Shown one piece after another: positions 11,030 through 24,109 of a stretch of DNA of 56,731 nt. The translations under genes and the position numbers were made by a program. Origin of the DNA: Diphasiastrum complanatum (Eukaryota > Streptophyta > Lycopodiopsida > Lycopodiales > Lycopodiaceae). The stretch covers positions 2,501-59,231 of the forward strand of contig MU833235.1 of NCBI GenBank assembly GCA_029204225.1, read 5' to 3'. The notes beneath the pieces were generated by a model. That model searched no databases, was not told where the DNA came from, and was given only the letters and a program-made list of their open reading frames with translations. Within the stretch, counting starts at the first letter, position 1, and each line of letters begins with the position of its first letter.

Positions 11030-11116
11030 GAGTGCATATTTGGAGCTCTTTCCACCAAAACTGTCGTGTATGTGACACACCAAGTGGAGTTTTTGCCTGC
11101 AGCAAATCTTATTTTG
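11030..11116 (+). pseudogene. ABCC exon 2: H-loop exon
   Basis: 87 bp, phase 0. It encodes the YVTHQVEFLPA segment that carries the NBD1 switch His, bounded by gcag| and |gtaggt. The exon itself is intact. Confidence 0.88.
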
Positions 11117-11236
11117 GTAGGTTCCACAAAGTGCAAGTATTTTTTATGTTCAGTTTAACATCACCAGTATAGGTCTTGTATGAGAGACCATGTCACTTTG
11201 TTGTCTATTTCCTATGTTCATGACCTGCTCTTGCAG

Positions 11237-11926
11237 GTACTACGAGACGGGAAAATTGCCCAAGCTGGGAAATATGACGAGCTGTTGCAGGCTGGTACGG
11301 ACTTCAGTACTTTAGTAGGAGCACACAATAAAGCTCTAGAGAGCATTCATGCAGCAGACAGTTCATCAGTTTATTTAACAGATGTCATCGAAAGCCTTGT
11401 CGACAGCAGCACAATCATCACCATTGATGAAAAGAAAAAACAGGGCAGCTGCATACAGAATACAGATGACTGCAACAAACTCAAATTTGCCACGAGCAAG
11501 AATACAGAATGCACAGAGGAAAGAACACGAGAGCAGCTCGTGCACGAAGAAGAACGAGAGACTGGGAGAGTTAGCATCTCAGTATACTGGTCATTTTTAA
11601 CAGCAGTATGCAAGGGCGCCCTTGTTCTTGTTATATTGTTGGCACAGATACTATTCCAAGTCTTTCAAATTGTAAGCAACTATTGGATGGCATCGGCAAC
11701 TCCTACAACCTCTGACCAGGTGGCAGAAGTCAGCAGTAATAAGCTCATGTGTGTCTACCTTCTACTGGCGCTTGGCAGTGCAATTTGTATTTTAATTCGT
11801 GCTGTGCTTGTATCAACCATTACCCTGCTAACAGCACAAAAGTATTTCATCAGGATGCACAGATGCATCTTTCATGCCCCGATGTCATTTTTTGATGCCA
11901 CGCCAGCTGGTCGCATTTTGAGTCGG
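11237..11926 (+). pseudogene. ABCC exon 3: linker and first half of TMD2
   Basis: 690 bp, open throughout. It starts VLRDGKIAQAGKYDELL (end of NBD1), passes a charged linker and the HEEERETGRVSISVYW motif that precedes TMD2, then hydrophobic helices (LVLVILLAQILFQVFQIV) and HAPMSFFDATPAGRILSR. It ends at a clear donor (CGG|GTATGT). Confidence 0.92.
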
Positions 11927-13285
<1,359 letters not shown>

Positions 13286-13450
13286 GCATCAACGGACCAA
13301 ATTGAACTTGACTTGGAGTTCCCCTTAAGACTTGAAGGTCTAGCATTTTCAATCATACAAGTTCTAGCTATTCTTGCAGTCATGTCTCAAGTTACATGGC
13401 AAGTCGTTTTTCTTTTGATTCCCGTATCTACTATGTGCATATGGTTGCAG
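13286..13450 (+). pseudogene. ABCC exon 4: TMD2
   Basis: 165 bp, phase 0 and open. It starts with the conserved ASTDQ motif and continues with two hydrophobic stretches including QVLAILAVMSQVTWQVVFLL. Its boundaries are aatag| and TTGCAG|GT. Confidence 0.9.
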
Positions 13451-13740
13451 GTTTGCTTCCTAACTCATCACCCTTAAGTATCAAATACATTATAAGGTAG
13501 AATGAAAAATTATTATTTTTCTCAAATGATAAGAACATTGTAGGGGTTCACAAGGTTTTAGATGTAGAATTCAAAAAATACTAGCTGAGTTGGTGATCAT
13601 ATGATTCAAATGCTCCAATTGAATGGCATATATATTTCATTTATTTTTATCCCTAGACCTTTGTCTTAAATATGTTTTAAGTTAGTTCGAAAAAAGCTTT
13701 TTGTGGAGCTCAAGTTACCAGATGTTATCTTTTCATGCAG

Positions 13741-14035
13741 CGATACTACATAACATCTGCTAGAGAGTTGGCAAGATTAGAAGGCATTCAGAAGTCACCT
13801 ATCATTCACCACTTTAGCGAGTCTATCTCTGGACTAGCAACAATCAGAGGATTTGATCAACATGCTCGTTTTATGGAGAAAAATTTACAGTTGATTAATT
13901 GTTATTTAAGACCTTTCTTTTATAACATTGCAACTTTGGTGTGGTTATGCCTTCGCTTGGATCTCTTGGCAAATGTTGTGTTTGCCTTGTCTTTGGTGTT
14001 TATGGTGGGCTTACCTAAGCGTGCAATGAATCCAA
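13741..14035 (+). pseudogene. ABCC exon 5: TMD2
   Basis: 295 bp, open. It starts RYYITSARELARL, then the HHFSESISGLATIRGF coupling helix motif and further membrane helices. It ends in phase 1 at CCAA|GTACGT. Confidence 0.92.
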
Positions 14036-14257
14036 GTACGTTACAAATTTTTACTTTGATTTCTTTTGTTGAATGTAAAGTTTGAAGGATATTTCCATCG
14101 AAATATGTGAAATTGAGAAAAGTAAAAAATTTTGGGGATGAGGAAGATATGTAGTTTAGTACCTTTATTATTTTCCTTTACATGGATAGTAGACATCTAT
14201 CCTTATGATAGTAGGGATTCAGAGAGTGATGGATTTTTTGTGTCGAATCTTTTGCAG

Positions 14258-14473
14258 GTGTTGCAGGTATTGCAACTACTTACGGTCTAAGTTTAAATAT
14301 TTTGCAAGCTTGGGTTACATGGAACCTCTGTAATGTTGAGAACAAGATAATATCAGTAGAGCGTATTGAACAATACACCCTGAATTCCTAGTGAAGCTCC
14401 ACTTATCATAGAAAATTCTCGACCATCAATGGATTGGCCTTCTAAGGGGAACATTGTACTCAAGGACTTGAAG
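14258..14473 (+). pseudogene. ABCC exon 6: end of TMD2, frameshifted
   Basis: 216 bp where 215 would keep frame. The reading TYGLSLNILQAWVTWNLCNV ... NKIISVERIEQYT is followed by one extra base near 14380, after which IPSEAPLIIENSRPSMDWPS continues in the next frame. The insertion creates a stop within a few codons. Confidence 0.9.
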
Positions 14474-14977
14474 GTAAATTTGGGTCAGTATAGCTGAAGT
14501 TTCCCTTTACCACTAGTATGAATTCTACGTTATATCCTTAATATTTTATTTGAATTTCACACTAATATGACATGCATATTCTCTACATTTTTGTGTACTT
14601 TTGCAACTTATAACATGTCAAAATAAATTGTAACTTCACTTTGATTGAAATGACCTAGACGACCTTATAGTTGTTTATAATCTTAGACTTTAGAGATGGT
14701 AAGTGGATCTAGTTTATCGATCAAAGATCAAAATTAGAGTTCAATGATCGAAACTTAGTATAGTCCGTGCAAGTGGAGAGGTGTTTGTGACTGATTGGAT
14801 TATAGGAGTAATGTTCCACATCTACTACATGTTTTGATTATCATCAAGTTCATTTTGTTATTGCATTAGCATGGCATGTGACTTGTCCTTCTATTGCCTT
14901 ATTTTTCTTTTGATGTCTTAAATTGTCGTTGAATTCTTATGGAAATCAACTTTAAAAAATTAAAGCACTTTGGTCAG

Positions 14978-15282
14978 GTGCGTTATGATGCAAATATGCC
15001 ACTTGTTATCCATGGCATTACTTGCACCTTTTATGGGGGGAAGAAGGTGGGGGTGGTAGGACGTACTGGTAGTGGAAGCCAACTCTCCTCCAAGCCATAT
15101 CTCGAATAGTAGAGCCAGAAGCAGGTCAAGTTTTGATAGATGGCCTAGACGTACTCAAAATGGGGCTTCATGATTTGCGTTCAAGGTTAGGCATCATTTC
15201 ACAGGATCCCATAATGTTTGAAGGAACTTTAAGGGACAACCTCGACCCTCTTGCGCAACATACAGATTGTGAGGTTTGGGAT
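14978..15282 (+). pseudogene. ABCC exon 7: NBD2 first half, Walker A destroyed
   Basis: 305 bp where 306 would keep frame. GVVGRTGSG is followed by a 1-bp loss (about 15076-15081) that removes the catalytic Lys-Ser of Walker A. Downstream, [17 protein letters not shown] and IISQDPIMFEGTLRDNL (Q-loop region) are readable in the shifted frame. Confidence 0.9.
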
Positions 15283-15393
15283 GTATGGGCTTCTTCCTTA
15301 TAACTGCTACTTTCACGGTTTTTGGTCACACTGCTGTTATTCATTTATAGCATTTACAGGAAAGAAATATGTTCTGACCATTGTGACTTGCAG

Positions 15394-15456
15394 GCTCTTG
15401 AAAAATGTCAACTTGGGGACGTTGTACGTGCAAAATATGAGAAGCTACATACTTGG
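15394..15456 (+). pseudogene. ABCC exon 8: short NBD2 exon
   Basis: 63 bp reading ALEKCQLGDVVRAKYEKL, bounded by ttgcag| and a GT directly next to a (CT)n tract. The donor (TTGG|GTTCTC) is weak and may have been altered by repeat growth. Confidence 0.8.

Positions 15457-15458
<2 letters not shown>

Positions 15459-15526
<68 letters not shown>
15459..15526. repeat. (CT)n microsatellite at an intron start
   Basis: About 33 CT units starting two bases after the presumed splice donor of ABCC exon 8. Confidence 0.97.
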
Positions 15527-15529
<3 letters not shown>

Positions 15530-16085
15530 AATACGCATCTTCTGAAGCATATGAAATTCTAAATATATAGAAAGCAAGGATTTTCACATGCATGTAGAAT
15601 TTTCCATCATGTCCATTTATTATGTGGAAGTGATGAAGACAAACATTGTAAATATTTAGGTAGTAAAATAGTAAACTTTACTTTGCATGTCTCACCTATT
15701 AGGGCCATTTTTGTATTTTATTCCTTATTCCTAATTATTTCTTAGTCTTGAATGCCTACTTTTTTATCCACATTACTCGTGTTGGCATGCTTATCTATTT
15801 ACTTGAAGTTGCTTTGTGTTAGTGGGACTGTTATGTTTGTTATTACTTTTTATAACAAACCAATATGGGTTTTCCTACTACGTTCTTGAATTTAATTCCT
15901 TTTATCCTTAATCATGTCAATTTTCAACTTATGCCAATGCGTACCACCATACTTTTGCATTCTATATCAAATTTTTAGAGGTTTTATGTTTTGTATAGCT
16001 ATCATTTCCTGGCACAAAAGGCCTTTTTTCTTTTTGGGGTTTTTGTCCAAATAGTAATGGTTTAACCAATCATTTTTGGGATGAA

Positions 16086-16337
16086 GTGACGAAAAATGGG
16101 GAAAATTGGAGTTTTGGTCAACGATAAGTTGTCTCCCTTGGGCGTGCTCTACTGAAACGAACAAAAATCTTGATGCTAGATGAAGCCACAACCTCAATGG
16201 ACACATCAACTGATGCTATCATTCAAAACATGATTCGAACACAGTTTGTTGATTGCACAATTATCACAATTGCCCATCGGATACCCACAGTGATTGATAG
16301 TGATTGGGTACTAGTCCTAAGTGATGGTACGGTTTAA
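16086..16337 (+). pseudogene. ABCC exon 9: NBD2 second half with two stops
   Basis: It reads KNGENWSFGQR, then TAA (16125-16127) where Gln of the signature region belongs. It continues [20 protein letters not shown] (Walker B with catalytic Glu), TTSMDTST, and [11 protein letters not shown] (H-loop). A second TAA at 16335-16337 falls after SDGTV, and the usual EFDTP tail is missing. The acceptor is unclear: the only AG nearby gives the wrong phase, so it too may have decayed. Confidence 0.88.
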
Positions 16338-17597
16338 TGGACATTTCTTGTTTAATTGTTCATACTAAATTTTGAATTGAACTATGTCTTCTGCTAACCT
16401 TTCCTCACTAAAAGGCTTAATGGCAAAATATATGTTATTTAAGATTTTTTGTTGCTCGAATAGGGTAAGATTTGAATTGTGTTTGCTAGAAACAATATGT
16501 GTCCGACATCAAGGGATTGTTTTGATAGATCTTGAGATTGAGAGGTTCCTCCATTAAAAACTTATTTTTAAAAAAAAAAATTCTAAATATGAATATGTAT
16601 TATGCATTATATATTGCAACTAAGGGATATATAAGAGGAATCCCAACTCTTCTAGACAAGGCATAATCCATTTTTATTATTTATTTCCAATGGCACCCTT
16701 AGGATTTTACAATTGAATGACAATCTTTGTAGTCATGATTTTACAATTGAATGACAATCTATGTAGTCATGATAAGATGGAGCATTTATGCCTCTACATA
16801 CTCCAAGGAAGCATGAAAAGTCTCTATTTCACTCCTCTCTTCTCTTTCCCCTTCAAGCTTCTATTTCAATTTTTTTGCCTCTTTTACTATTTATGTAAAT
16901 ATAATTGAATTCGCCCACAAGCTCCAAGACAAGCATCATGAGTGCCTTTATTATTTCCTCTCCTCCCTCCTTTTTGAATATGAGGGATTGAAAATCACCT
17001 TGTTTCATATCTCCAAAGTGTAGGATATTGTATCCCCTCTCCCAAGACACTTTGGAATCTCTAGATTAGACTATACAGTTCTTATTCTCTATTAACAATA
17101 GGCTTTTCTTTGTGCATCTATCCATATTAAAGTAGACTGATAGATGCTATTTTGTTTCTTTTGCTTTTATGGCATATTCTTTTTGGTCCAATACTCACAT
17201 CATTGAGTATTTAATCAACACTTTGATTCATGTTTATAAAGAAGGAAATTTGAAATTTCCTCCATGAGCTCTACTCACATGGAAGCTCTTTTTCATTTTT
17301 AAAATCAAACAACTATAAAATTGTATTCTCTATGCTAGTAACTTTTTATTTATTTATTTTGGCTCATGGATATTTTTGAGTGTTCTTACACCTCTAGCTT
17401 AGTCTTGCGATTCTGTAATTCCAAATTGGCCAACTACGGGCAAAGTCAAAAAAAGTGGAATTAACCAATCCCAAGCCTCAACATGATGAAGCTTCATCAA
17501 GTAAAAGCAAGAAGAAGAGAAAAATGCTTTTATTGTTGCAAAAAAGACCATTAAAAGAGTGAGTGTTGCAAATATTTGGTAAAATATGGCTTCCTGA
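16338..17597. other. No gene recognised downstream of ABCC
   Basis: AT-rich, only short frames. The missing last exon or tail of ABCC was not found here. A short direct repeat, acaattgaatgacaatct, occurs twice near 16710 and 16741. Confidence 0.55.
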
Positions 17598-17988
17598 TTG
17601 ATCATGCTTGAACGGTATCATTTACATGTCAAACTATCACAAGAATATGTGACCACTCATACTGTAGAGGCCATTCATCACTTGGATTTTGAGACAATGA
17701 GCCAGTGGAGATATTGGGGAAGGTGCCATATAGATTTGTGGGTTGATGGATCTTTGTATCCACTTGATCCATTGAACAATTTAAGTCCTAGTTTTAAAGA
17801 TGTTCATAGTGTGCTAAGGTTTGTTGGAGATGGTACCCAAGGGCTTCTTGGTTATTGCCATGCCCTTGATGCAAGCCTTATGCAAAAATCTTAGCAGCCC
17901 TTATGCAATCCTTTGTGGTGAATATGCAAACAACTTTAAAAAGATTGCATATGGAAAAAGACGCATTAAATTTAGCATTAATAAAGGC

Positions 17989-18043
<55 letters not shown>

Positions 18044-18087
18044 AACATGCCACACGTCAGAAAACTTTAGAATACAAAGTAAAATGA
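17598..18087 (+). other. Unrecognised open frames ending in a (GA)n tract
   Basis: Two overlapping plus-strand frames (17598-17894 and 17821-18087). The first contains DLWVDGSLYPLDPL and GLLGYCHALDASLM, which look protein-like, but I cannot assign a family. A diverged transposase is possible. The second runs through the GA tract. Confidence 0.25.
17992..18042. repeat. (GA)n microsatellite
   Basis: About 25 GA units. Confidence 0.96.
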
Positions 18088-18099
18088 AAAACCATATAT

Positions 18100-19874
18100 T
18101 TCTTTGAGGTCAAAGAGAGTTAGGATTGAAACTCTAGTTGTAGGAGGTGGACCTCGCAAACATCGCATAAGACCAACAAGAAATACTATGAGAAATATGA
18201 TGGGGACTAGACTCGATTAGAAGTGATTTCCATTACTTTCTAAGGAAAAAACAAAATTTGTGATGCAATCTCAGAAATTATTGAAAAGTTGTGAATCAAA
18301 ATTGCTACAAAATTGAGGCCCGACCTGCATAAATCAGTTGTTGCAATGAAATTTGTACAATTGATGGATGAACGGGGTGTAAATTGTAAAGCTCACATAG
18401 AGTCAAGCATGGTGCTAAAGAAAACAGACAAGAAAGCAATTCATTACGTCATGTTAGCATACCGGAAATTTGAGCTTGCAAAAAGTGTTTTTAATTCGAA
18501 GATCTATCTATATTGGGGGATATCACCACATAAATGAGATAATGAGCATAAAAGGTGGAAGAGGTGCAAGTGGAACTCATTTCCAGTATAATGAATTCAA
18601 CAATGTTTTATTTGGATTTACACGATGTGCGAAGATTCATTGTGCAACACTATCAAATCAAGCATGAGGGTACGTTTGATATTTGTGTAATGTTGTATTG
18701 AATGTCTGTCCTCATATCAATTGTATTCATTGACAATTATTGTTGCAGCGTGCAGTGACACATTACAATTTGCGCTCAAATTTGATGAGGCCCAAATTGT
18801 AAAAGGACATAAGTCGGAGCGAATCACCCTCACATCAATGAATAGTGCAATTAGGCGATGACATTGTGCATGAAGCGAAAAAGAATCAGTGTGCAATCGG
18901 AAAAAAAAATACTAGTAAGTTGCAGCATTTGAGCTCCCAATTCATGAGGTTCTGTATTGGTTATTTGAAAGAAGTAATTTACGTAGTGTCAAAAATGAAT
19001 AGATTAATGGTTGGGTTTTATCCATTGGAGAGGATACATACAAAGTAGAATGAAATCTCGCAAGAGATCTAAAAACATTAAAGTGCATGTTTGGAGAGGA
19101 CTGGGTACAAATGTTTAGATGTGGACTGGGTGCAAATGCTAAACATGCATGCTTGTATTGCATGTATGAAAGTGCCCAAGACAATGGAACTTTGAGTTGC
19201 AACCAACGCATTCCATGAAATTGACATCATGTTGATAAGAATTGGAGACCCATCTTAAACATTTCACTACAAACAATGCAACCCAAATCTAGATCTGATA
19301 AATGCATTAATGGCCTCGAGAATGTTTTGTCTAAAATGGGATTACCGGAATGGAATGAAATGGGATTGCCAAAATGTTTGAAATGGAATGTTTTGTCAGA
19401 ATGTGAATTAAGGAAGGACATTGAAGTGAGTGGCAAGACACAAGATTTGCCCGAGAAGGTTTCCATGGGTCGTGTAAAAGCTAGGCAATTATTGTCTAAT
19501 TATGCAAGGAAGACGAGCAGACTTGAATGACAATATTGGAGAAAAGTTTGTGGATGTACAACCCACATGAGTTTTGATGCCAAGATTGCAACAATGTGAT
19601 TTAAAGTCTAGGAGATGTATCATAAATTGTCAGCAACAATCAACCAAGAAGATGTAAAAGATTATGAATTGTAAACTCAACAAGCAAAAGAATTCATCGA
19701 CGATTTTGTTACTGCCTAGGGAGAAACTCATGTCACTAAAGAATCGAAGAGGATTCTAACATGTCATGCAGAAGTTTGTTCCCATGAGAGAAATAGCATA
19801 ATTTAGATTCATACACATGTATATGATTCAACATCGAACACTAGAATCCATTAACCCTAATCACCAAGATCAAG

Positions 19875-19876
<2 letters not shown>
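18100..19876. other. No gene recognised (about 1.8 kb)
   Basis: Several plus-strand frames of 60-85 codons (for example 18313-18537 and 19276-19530) with plausible composition, but none with a family motif I know. 19330-19390 contains degenerate internal repeats of a gaaatgggattgcc-like unit. Confidence 0.4.

Positions 19877-19951
<75 letters not shown>
19877..19951. repeat. (CT)n microsatellite
   Basis: About 37 CT units. A palindromic actatatatagt sequence lies about 20 bp further on, a possible TATA box of an LTR, though no LTR ends were found. Confidence 0.96.
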
Positions 19952-19954
<3 letters not shown>

Positions 19955-21614
19955 AACTACAAAGCACCACTATATATAGTGAATTCTAGGGCACTTGTCC
20001 TCAAAGCCTATTTCTACCTCTCTTCTTATTTGAATTTGAATTTTTGGAAGAACTCACTTTTATTCAACTTGACTATTAGGCCCTGCAACATGTAATTTCT
20101 GCAATCAGCCTAAAGTCCTTCTATTAACCATGTGATGATCGGTTTGGATTACACATCATGGGTGCCAAATCCCTCACACTTATTCAGTAATGTAGATCTA
20201 CGATCTAACTAAGAATAGACTTGTCCCAATATCTACAAATACTCCAACACTAAATATTATAATGTATGTTGTATTTTTCCTTGCAGCACATCCTTTATGC
20301 ACATGCCCCATGGTTTTTGAGAACTTACAAATCACTAGCCATATGGAAAACATAAGGTACCAAAAAGAGTTATGACATGACCAAAGCCGCCTATTCTAGA
20401 TATACAAGACATGGTGGAGGTACTAGGAAAAGTAACACACTGATTGAATGTTTTAAATGAATCTGATAGGGGGTCATTTATAGGACCACATAAAATCAAC
20501 CTACACCAGAATCTGGTCTGTCATCTACTATACAAACATCCAATACGAGCCAACGAGAAGCTTGGTTTTCATCTAATGCTAGCACAAAGCATAGCGAATG
20601 GAAGGCCACGAGAATTTTGTTGTGGCAAAAGTTGGGTACCTCGATCCTCCTAATTATGAATATTTATCAAATTCACAAATTATATTATCAAGAATTTGCT
20701 AGAGGCATCATAATTCCATGGTGAGACTAAAATGATTTGCGCGAAAGTGCATGAAAATCACTCTATGCTTATTTAGAACAATTTTAAATTTCTTTCCAAT
20801 GGAAGTGTATATAAAGGTGTCCAAAATTTTCATTTTTCACTTTACAATATGTGTTTATTTTTTGAATTGCTCTAAATCTGCTTTCATCGATTTTGAAACA
20901 TTTTTGTTTGCTACAATGGATGCTGCTAGAGAGGAGATTCAAAAGTTACCAATTAGAACTCCTTTTGAGGACCAAGTAGATAGAATTTTTCCTAGGTTCA
21001 CAACAAGAACAATATATTGGAAACAACACTCGCAAATCCAAGAAAATTGTCATATGCAATACAATTGATGTCAACGACGCTCTACCAATACAGTGTTAGA
21101 ATTCCAAATTTTGACATTGTTTGGGTTCCCTACACAACTTGCTCACATATATCTGGAAAGGTTATAGGGCTTTTGTAGCCCACTTAAATCAATTTGTTAG
21201 CCACTTATACATAAATCATTATAGAATATTGAATATTGATGAGCAACAAAGGTTCAATTTGACTACCATCGGAAAAAAGATCATCTCTGGTGAGATGGTC
21301 TTTGCTTTCTTGTTGTTAGAAAATACCTCAATTCCTAATGCTAATGAGCAATTCTCAAAGAGATTCATGAATCTGGAGAGGAAGAAGAATTGGATGTTGA
21401 TAAAGAAAGAGATCTTTCTCTACACTTCCTATCTGAAACCTCATCTACAAGTTCAAAAGAGTCTCATGAACATGAAGCAATAGCATTTACAATAAGAGCC
21501 TCTTTCCATTGACAATTAACAAAAGAGATTATCTATTATTCATGACCTACAATAGTTTTGGGACTACGCGAAGAAAAGTTACTAAGTGTGTTCCATAACT
21601 TGTAGAATGGCTCT
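19952..21614. other. No gene recognised (about 1.7 kb)
   Basis: Plus-strand frames at 20751-21068 and 21121-21483 are open but match no family I know, and no splice pattern joins them convincingly. Confidence 0.4.
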
Positions 21615-22560
21615 AATACTTATGGTCATTTAGAGCCTGACTAGATGCTTCAGGAGTTATGTCAAGATGGGGAAGAAACAACATGCAAAATGGTGCTCCT
21701 ACAAATAATGGTCGAGTTAAAAAATCACTCCACCATCTGATCTCGACTTCCCTATCCAAAAAGAGTATGAAGTCTCTTAGCTCGAGGCTAAAGGGAGCAT
21801 CAACCTTGCAGATACTAAGGAAGTCGACGATGGAACACATGTAAGATATCTCTTCCATTTTTCAATGGTTCATAATTTTCACGAGCTTGACTAGACACTA
21901 AATAATCTTCACATGCAGCATGCTCTGGAGATAAATGAACATGTAGCAAGGGGAAAAGGAGTGCGTAAAGCAAGGGAAATTGACTCCAAAGTTGTCTCCC
22001 TTGCACTCTCTTTCTTTATAAATTCAGTAACATTTGGATTATAGTGATAAAATCTTATGACCTTTGGAATTGCATCAGACATCAAAGGAAATGTATGCTC
22101 AGTTCTATGTCTAGTTAAAAAATCTTGATACTTGATCAATAACTTCTTTAACGCTTGAAATTGTACTTTGGGAGTAAGTTGCACTCCAACTTGAACAATT
22201 TTTTTTCGGATTCTCTTGGTTCAACAAGATTCATTGGCTAAAGTCCTACTTGGTCCATCATAAAGCTCCTTTGTTTCTAGTTCTTTCTCTTCAGGTTCAC
22301 GGTGAGATTTTGGTAACATAATCACAACAACATCCAAAGTATAGCTTTGAAATGCTCGGGCATATCATGCTAGACTTCTTTTGATTGTTCTTTTTCATAA
22401 GGATTGATTTTGGATTTTCGTTTAGTTTTCTTTGCAAGAATTGATCTTGGAGGTGTTGACTTTCTAGAAGATGTGCTCTTCTCTGAAGGTGATGTCTTCC
22501 TTGATGGTGATTTCCTGTGAGAACTCTAGCTTGAAGAATCATTTTTTATCTTCTCTTTTC
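21615..22560 (-). pseudogene. Tat-like gypsy remnant, segment between protease and RT
   Basis: Minus-strand frames contain LTPKVQFQALKKLLIKYQDF and, upstream in another frame, MPEHFKA with a degenerate LP block. These align with GEQLTPTRFMQLCNLLVEYK and MSETLKNYTFEDVVIMLPKA of the gypsy at 43430-45130, so both belong to one lineage. The RT that should follow is not recognisable below about 22000. 21615-21900 is unassigned. The frames are broken by several stops and shifts. Confidence 0.55.
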
Positions 22561-22570
22561 CTTTATCCAA

Positions 22571-22951
22571 TCAAGGTGGTACATTCTTAAAATCAACCTT
22601 TCGAGGTGATTTGTCCCATTTCAAAACCTTATTGTGGTGTTGCTTAGCTTGCCTCTTCATCAATGGTCCTGCAGTCTTTCCTTTTTTCAATATAACTACT
22701 TTCGACGGTTTTATTATTGGTTCATTAGAAATATCTCGAACTCCAAATCTCGTAGGATCCATGTGATTGAGAATCTGCTCATCTGTAAGCTCTGCATCTT
22801 CATCGTAAGTCAAGGGATGGCTAACATGAATTAGTTCATCTTCAATCGGATCTGGAATTGGATTTGTTGATATCCAAGCTACGTTCATCATATTCACTGG
22901 AAAAGTGATTTGCGTATCCAAAGTTTGATCTGAAAAAAGAATATCGCTCAA
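22571..22951 (-). pseudogene. Tat-like gypsy remnant, post-protease spacer domain
   Basis: A 126-codon open minus-strand frame, acidic then strongly basic (LKKGKTAG ... KRQAKQHHNK). It lies between the protease remnant (23205-23465) and the pre-RT segment. Tat-lineage elements have long, poorly conserved spacers here. Followed by a Ser/Lys/Pro-rich linker (about 22420-22560). Confidence 0.5.
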
Positions 22952-23204
22952 TTCAGATTGATTATCTCATTGACACATCTAGCTTACTATACAATCCACT
23001 ACGGCAAGAGCTTGGTTCCAATTGATAGTATCGGTTTGAGAGTCATAATGAACTCCCAAAGTCTTCACTTGTTGATCACATGTATAATCTATTGTTGATG
23101 AATCTTCATCCCCTTTTTGGACTACTGGCTTGATAGTCTAAGTGATTGGATCAACTTTGACTGCATGCTCACGATTCTCGAAAGTAATTTTTTTGGTGCC
23201 CCAG

Positions 23205-23465
23205 TTATGAATTACTTGCGCAACTCGTAACCATGGATGGCCCAATAAGACACGATATACATTTGGTGCATCCCGTTAAGTCCATTACTACAAAAGTAAT
23301 GACAAATTGCACTCTAGCAATTTTTACAAGTATATCTTCAACCATCCCTTTAGAATGGACTTCAGCTAGCTTTATGACAAAAGTGAAAGGCTTCATCTTG
23401 GTAAGTCCCCATTTTGTACGTAGCTTTGTCGAAATCAAGTTAACTCGTGAACTTCCATCTATCAT
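23205..23465 (-). pseudogene. Gypsy aspartic protease remnant
   Basis: The minus-strand frame starts MIDGSSRVNLIS, the active-site loop of Tat/Athila-type gypsy proteases (usual form IDGGSxVN). VKIARVQFVITFVVMDL and a CLIGP motif follow, equivalent to the conserved LGRPW. It cleaves the polyprotein in working elements. Here it sits in a string of frames with stops, so it is dead. Confidence 0.7.
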
Positions 23466-23839
23466 GACTGCTTCTTTACCAAACTGTCTATGTTGTATTG
23501 ATAGGGTGCTGTTTTGTTGTTCACTTTCCTAGATTGCTCCGACATTGAGTACTTCATTTGTTTCTTCAAACTCGACACAAAAAAGTGGCTTTTGATGGAC
23601 AAGTGGTTCGATCTGAGTTAATCTGTTAATACTTCTTTTGCTTTAGTCACCATCTTAAGAAATTATCCCAATGTAATATCCATCTTGCTAGACAGAATAT
23701 TCATGATTATTTCCATTTGCGACGCTTCAGGTTCTATCATCTTGAAGGGTTCTTCATGATGGTGCAACTGAGTATTAACATTCATTCGTGGATCTGTTTG
23801 CGGCCTAGATTAAGAATTGGCTTCGACTGCTACTTTAGC

Positions 23840-24105
23840 GGCTTTCAGGACTTCTTTTCTTGAAATTGTTTAATCCATTGTCTCATATTCTGATATCTCT
23901 TATTTTCTGAGTTGAGATTCGGGTACACCCCTGATGCAGTGGGTATATTTGTAGTTGTTATAGATTTAGCAGGTACTAGATCAACTAGAGCTCTAGTAAC
24001 AACCATCAAAGGTACACTTGGTTCAGTAGGCTGAATTGTTGGTCTTTGCTTGATCATAATCATATTCACTGGAGCAGTAACCGGTGCTGGTTTTGCTCTT
24101 GCTGG
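23840..24105 (-). pseudogene. Gypsy gag/pre-protease end, joined to copia
   Basis: A minus-strand frame of about 74-85 codons, Pro/Thr-rich with VPLMVVTRALVDLVP, followed by YQNMRQWIKQFQEKK. Position and composition fit the region just before the protease in Tat-like elements. Its upstream side ends abruptly at about 24105, where copia RNase H sequence begins in the same strand sense. Confidence 0.45.
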
Positions 24106-24109
24106 ACAA

